From contig JABIHA010000086.1 in NCBI GenBank assembly GCA_018649885.1, forward strand, positions 62,001 to 126,000: a DNA stretch of 64,000 nucleotides, in the 5' to 3' direction. Position 1 is the stretch's first letter. Every line of letters starts with the position of its first letter. A program made the position numbers and the translations under genes. The stretch is from Bacteriovoracaceae bacterium (GTDB taxonomy: Bacteria; Bdellovibrionota; Bacteriovoracia; Bacteriovoracales; Bacteriovoracaceae). The notes beneath the pieces are model-generated. The model worked only from the letters and a program-made list of their open reading frames with translations. It was not told where the DNA came from and did no database searches. Of this stretch, positions 61,528-64,000 are shown piece by piece.

Positions 61528-62279
61528 AGAAGGTAATTTCTGTTTTGGCCTTCATGGTATTATTTGGCTGTACTTCACCTTCTGTTAAAAACTCAAAGCG
61601 GAAAAAAATTGGAGAGGTCTTTTCATCAGTGGGTATCTCTCAGTATTTTTTGGGGCCTGTTCCCAAATGGGCAAACTTTTCAACCTCAGGGTCTTGCTTC
61701 ATAAAAAACCCTGTCAGATATGTTGATCTTCCAAAACTTCAGCATAGTTTTAATCTGTCCTATCAGCAGTCGATTCAATTTCAAAGCGTTTACCACAAGC
61801 TGCTGCGGTCTTCGACCACTAAAGCTGGGATGCATTATCTTTCTCTAAAAGAAGAGGAGTTGCTCTTTTATAATGCTGTAGAAAAGGTTGAAAGTCGTTT
61901 AGATGGCTTTATGGCCCCTACATACAAAAAGGTTCATATCTATTGGATCGATTCCATTTGGAACTGGAAGGCTACAAAGCTTCGACGGTTTTTAGAAAGA
62001 GGTTCCAATGTAGGAGGCCACCCCGTATTTTTATCTCTTTGTCACGACTCAGTTGAAGTTGAAAAATTTCTAGTGGTGAAAAAAATTGATGATCTTAATA
62101 TTAGAGTAATTGGAAATGATATGTTTACTCCTTTTGATTTTAAAGGAAATAGAATCCCTGGATTTTATTTGAAACTCGATACATTTTTTAATAAAAAACA
62201 GAAATTGGTTTTTTATTCGAGTGGAGGAGAGTTTCCGTTTGAAGTTGGTGGAATAGAAAGTATCAAAAAAATAAAATAA
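61524..62279 (+). CDS. Lipoprotein of unknown function
   Basis: A 251-residue protein with lipoprotein signal (VISVLAFMVLFGC), so it is lipid-modified at the Cys of LFGC. The rest is a single soluble domain of mixed alpha/beta nature that I do not recognise. Two cysteines (GSCFIKN, SLCHDS) could pair. TTG start overlaps the flavoprotein-like gene. Copy 2 of the palindromic element begins a few bases after its stop. Confidence 0.6.
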   Translation: MKKVISVLAFMVLFGCTSPSVKNSKRKKIGEVFSSVGISQYFLGPVPKWANFSTSGSCFIKNPVRYVDLPKLQHSFNLSYQQSIQFQSVYHKLLRSSTTKAGMHYLSLKEEELLFYNAVEKVESRLDGFMAPTYKKVHIYWIDSIWNWKATKLRRFLERGSNVGGHPVFLSLCHDSVEVEKFLVVKKIDDLNIRVIGNDMFTPFDFKGNRIPGFYLKLDTFFNKKQKLVFYSSGGEFPFEVGGIESIKKIK

Positions 62280-62285
62280 TTAGTA

Positions 62286-62386
62286 TACTGAAGTGATTTA
62301 GGTTTTCCAGTGAGTGGATGACGAGGAAGGCGTGTAGTACACTCCGACGAGGAATACGCCACTGGAAAGCCTAAATCACTTCAGTA
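62286..62386 (+). repeat. 101-nt structured palindromic element, copy 2
   Basis: The same architecture as copy 1: 27-nt arms (62286-62312 and 62360-62386, extendable to 62284 and 62388) around a 47-nt centre (62313-62359). The only imperfect arm pair is a G-U wobble on plus. The centre holds two direct copies of GACGAGGAA, a mini-hairpin GTGT-AGT-ACAC and GGCGT...ACGCC complementarity. The arms share outer TACTGA/TCAGTA and inner ends with copy 1. Eight 5'-arm positions differ and all are compensated on the 3' arm. It starts 4-6 bases after the lipoprotein stop and ends 2-4 bases before the GGAGG of the cyclophilin gene. Confidence 0.88.
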
Positions 62387-62400
62387 TAATGGAGGTTAGA

Positions 62401-62916
62401 ATGAAATGTGATTACAAAGAGGAACTAGACCGAGTAAATGTAAAATTTGAAACAAGTCTGGGAGAGTTTGAAGCTGAGTTATATGCCAAAGAATGCCCCG
62501 AAACAGTTTGGAATTTTATTAACCTGGCAGAAGGAAGACAAGAAAGTAAAAGAGAAGGCAATTATTATGATGGCCTGATTTTTCATCGTGTTATTGAAGG
62601 TTTTATGATCCAAGGCGGATGTCCAGATGGAACTGGTATGGGCGGTCCAGATTATCGCTTTGAAGATGAGTTTCACCCTGAGTTAATTCATGACTGTGAA
62701 GGAATATTTTCTATGGCCAATGCAGGGCCGGGGACAAATGGCTCACAGTTTTTTATTACTCTTGCTCCAACCCCCCATTTAAATAATAGACATACCGTAT
62801 TTGGAAAAGTTGTTAAGGGGATGGATGTTGTGAGAGCTATTGGAGTCGTCCAAACAGGTTTTCAAGATAGGCCAGCTGAAGATGTTGTTATTAACAAGTT
62901 AAGCGTTCTTAGATAA
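62401..62916 (+). CDS. Cyclophilin-type peptidyl-prolyl isomerase
   Basis: A 171-residue cytoplasmic prolyl isomerase. Cyclophilin motifs FHRVIEGFMIQGG (with catalytic Arg), GPGTNGSQFFIT and HLNNRHTVFGKV are intact. ATG 62401 is preferred because GGAGG lies at 62391-62395; ATG 62389 would start inside that region. No signal peptide. The palindromic element occupies its leader, so expression could be affected by that structure. Confidence 0.95.
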   Translation: MKCDYKEELDRVNVKFETSLGEFEAELYAKECPETVWNFINLAEGRQESKREGNYYDGLIFHRVIEGFMIQGGCPDGTGMGGPDYRFEDEFHPELIHDCEGIFSMANAGPGTNGSQFFITLAPTPHLNNRHTVFGKVVKGMDVVRAIGVVQTGFQDRPAEDVVINKLSVLR

Positions 62917-62917
62917 T

Positions 62918-63586
62918 TTGCACTGTAGTGCTAAAGAGGTTTATCAGAAGTTATTAAAACTGCATGGGCCACAGGGATGGTGGCCTCTGTTTCATCTTGA
63001 AAAAGATGGTGGTTATCATATCGGTGATTATAGCTATCCTCGAAATGAAAGTGAAAAATTTGAGGTTTGTGTCGGCGCTATTTTAACTCAAAATACCACA
63101 TTTAAAAATGTTGAAAAATGTTTGGCCTTACTCCATCAAAACGGTATTTGTGATCCCAGTAGTCTTCTAAAGGCAAGTTCTCAGCTTGTTATAGAGTCAA
63201 TTAGACCTTCTGGTTATTTTAATCAAAAATTTAAGAAGCTTCTTATTTTTTCAGAATTTTTCATCAGTCTTAAACAAGAAACCCCTTCGCGCGAACAACT
63301 TTGTGGGCTCTGGGGCATTGGTCCTGAAACGGCAGACTCCATACTTCTTTATGCTTATGAGGTTCCGATTTTTGTTGTTGATGCCTATACACAACGAATT
63401 TTCTCCCACTTAGGCTTCGTACAAGGGTCTTTCAACTACAGTCGACTTCAAAGCTACTTCATGGACCAGTTAGGATCTGACGTGGAGCTTTTTCAAGAGT
63501 ACCACGCGCTGATTGTGGCCCATGCTAAGAGCTTTTATGCTCGCAAGCCCTATGGTGCCAGCTGTCCCCTTTTAAATAAGTATTGA
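62918..63586 (+). CDS. HhH-GPD DNA glycosylase, endonuclease III-like without Fe-S cluster
   Basis: A 222-residue base-excision repair protein. The hairpin is LWGIGPETADSILLYAY and the catalytic Asp lies in FVVDAYTQRI. At the place of the lyase Lys of endonuclease III it has Pro-Glu, so it is probably a monofunctional glycosylase like the 3-methyladenine type. The C terminus has a single CPL and lacks the four-cysteine iron-sulphur pattern. TTG 62918 lies 1 base after the cyclophilin stop. Confidence 0.85.
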   Translation: MHCSAKEVYQKLLKLHGPQGWWPLFHLEKDGGYHIGDYSYPRNESEKFEVCVGAILTQNTTFKNVEKCLALLHQNGICDPSSLLKASSQLVIESIRPSGYFNQKFKKLLIFSEFFISLKQETPSREQLCGLWGIGPETADSILLYAYEVPIFVVDAYTQRIFSHLGFVQGSFNYSRLQSYFMDQLGSDVELFQEYHALIVAHAKSFYARKPYGASCPLLNKY

Positions 63587-63722
63587 CTCTAATTTCAAGT
63601 GCTTAGAGTGTTATCAAACTGTGAACCTGTAATAACTGCAAGGATTTTAAAACCATTATGACGCAGGTTGTTGTTGTTGTATGATCCCTTCAAATTTATA
63701 ATGACTATACGGGGGTCTAAGC

Positions 63723-64000
63723 ATGCATATCTCACACAATCAGTGGGCAAAGAAAGTGCTATTTTTCATGATATCACTACTCATTTCAACTCAATTGGCC
63801 TTTAGTTCTGCAGGAAATATCCCCGTAAGAAAAGTCGACAAGCTATTCAAAAGTTTTGGTGTAGGTGTTGAATACAGCTATCAGTCTTTCAAAAATTTGG
63901 AAAAAGAGTTTGGTAAGAGGCTTACTAAAACCAATGATGATATTGGGACGGAAAACAAAGCTCTTAAAAAGGCTGAGAGAAAGCTAGAAGAGGCTAAGAA
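63723..64000 (+). CDS. Exported protein, 3' truncated by window edge
   Basis: The open frame begins at ATG 63723, seven bases after GGGGG, and runs off the window after 92 codons. It has a signal peptide (VLFFMISLLISTQLAFSSA), then a short segment with FGVGVEYSYQSF, then a charged helix with heptad spacing (NKALKKAERKLEEAKK) that looks like the start of a coiled coil. No family is recognisable from this part. The upstream gap 63587-63722 holds nothing I can name. Confidence 0.65.
   Translation, partial: MHISHNQWAKKVLFFMISLLISTQLAFSSAGNIPVRKVDKLFKSFGVGVEYSYQSFKNLEKEFGKRLTKTNDDIGTENKALKKAERKLEEAK

Overview
This 64 kb window is a gene-dense, AT-rich stretch of chromosome from a Gram-negative bacterium. 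The gene content (bactofilin, GldA/F/G-type ABC system, many secreted proteases, MopE-type metal-binding motifs, FadL-like porin, c-di-GMP proteins, frequent TTG and GTG starts) fits a predatory bacterium of the Bacteriovorax/Halobacteriovorax type (Bdellovibrionota). That assignment is inference from gene content; no rRNA or other phylogenetic marker lies here. I see no tRNA or rRNA genes, CRISPR array, insertion sequence or prophage. No gap between genes exceeds 300 bases.

Layout. 1-2.5 kb: two M16 zinc-protease-family genes, the first cut by the left edge. 2.6-4.7 kb (minus): L,D-transpeptidase, membrane coiled-coil protein and bactofilin, probably a wall-shape operon. 4.9-11.7 kb: pseudo-receiver/acidic/coiled-coil protein, diguanylate cyclase, peroxiredoxin-like lipoprotein and prolyl oligopeptidase, closed by a very long perfect terminator hairpin. 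11.75-19.5 kb: H1-like basic protein, NAD synthetase, TrmFO, EamA exporter, UDP-sugar decarboxylase, glycosyltransferase and NrnA. 19.6-25.7 kb: duplicated Cys-rich secreted protein, then a Gld-like ABC operon (ATPase, permease, GldG-like, DUF4340-like, Yip1-like). 25.8-29.9 kb: Tdk, Hpt, GHMP kinase, DUF429-like and TM2 proteins. 30-42.5 kb: Na/Ca exchanger, polysaccharide deacetylase, PilZ protein, MltA, GNAT, SmpB, FadL-like porin, LysR with a divergent ferritin-like gene, dolichol-kinase-like protein, CDF transporter, AsmA/TamB-like protein and HNH protein. 42.7-47.2 kb: trypsin-like protease, MopE-CHAP protein, aquaporin and subtilase. 47.4-55.2 kb: MerR-controlled acyl-CoA (leucine- or terpenoid-type) catabolic operon. 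55.3-64 kb: PBP4, ArsC, response regulator with a decayed HD-GYP domain, amino-acid-binding protein, PilZ, NAD(P)/FAD-like protein, lipoprotein, cyclophilin, HhH-GPD glycosylase and a truncated secreted protein.

Functional themes are envelope remodelling (LDT, bactofilin, MltA, PBP4, deacetylase, CHAP), extracellular proteolysis, and c-di-GMP signalling (one GGDEF enzyme, two PilZ proteins, one HD-GYP-like regulator).

The most unusual signal is a 101-nt palindromic element present twice (2521-2621 on minus, 62286-62386 on plus). Its 47-nt centre is nearly identical between copies (44/47), while its 27-bp stem differs at eight positions, all with compensating changes. Every imperfect pair is a G-U wobble when read in the common orientation. 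A 16-nt arm remnant lies at 29404-29419. All three sit within a few bases after a stop codon. This looks like an undescribed structured RNA or palindromic repeat family.
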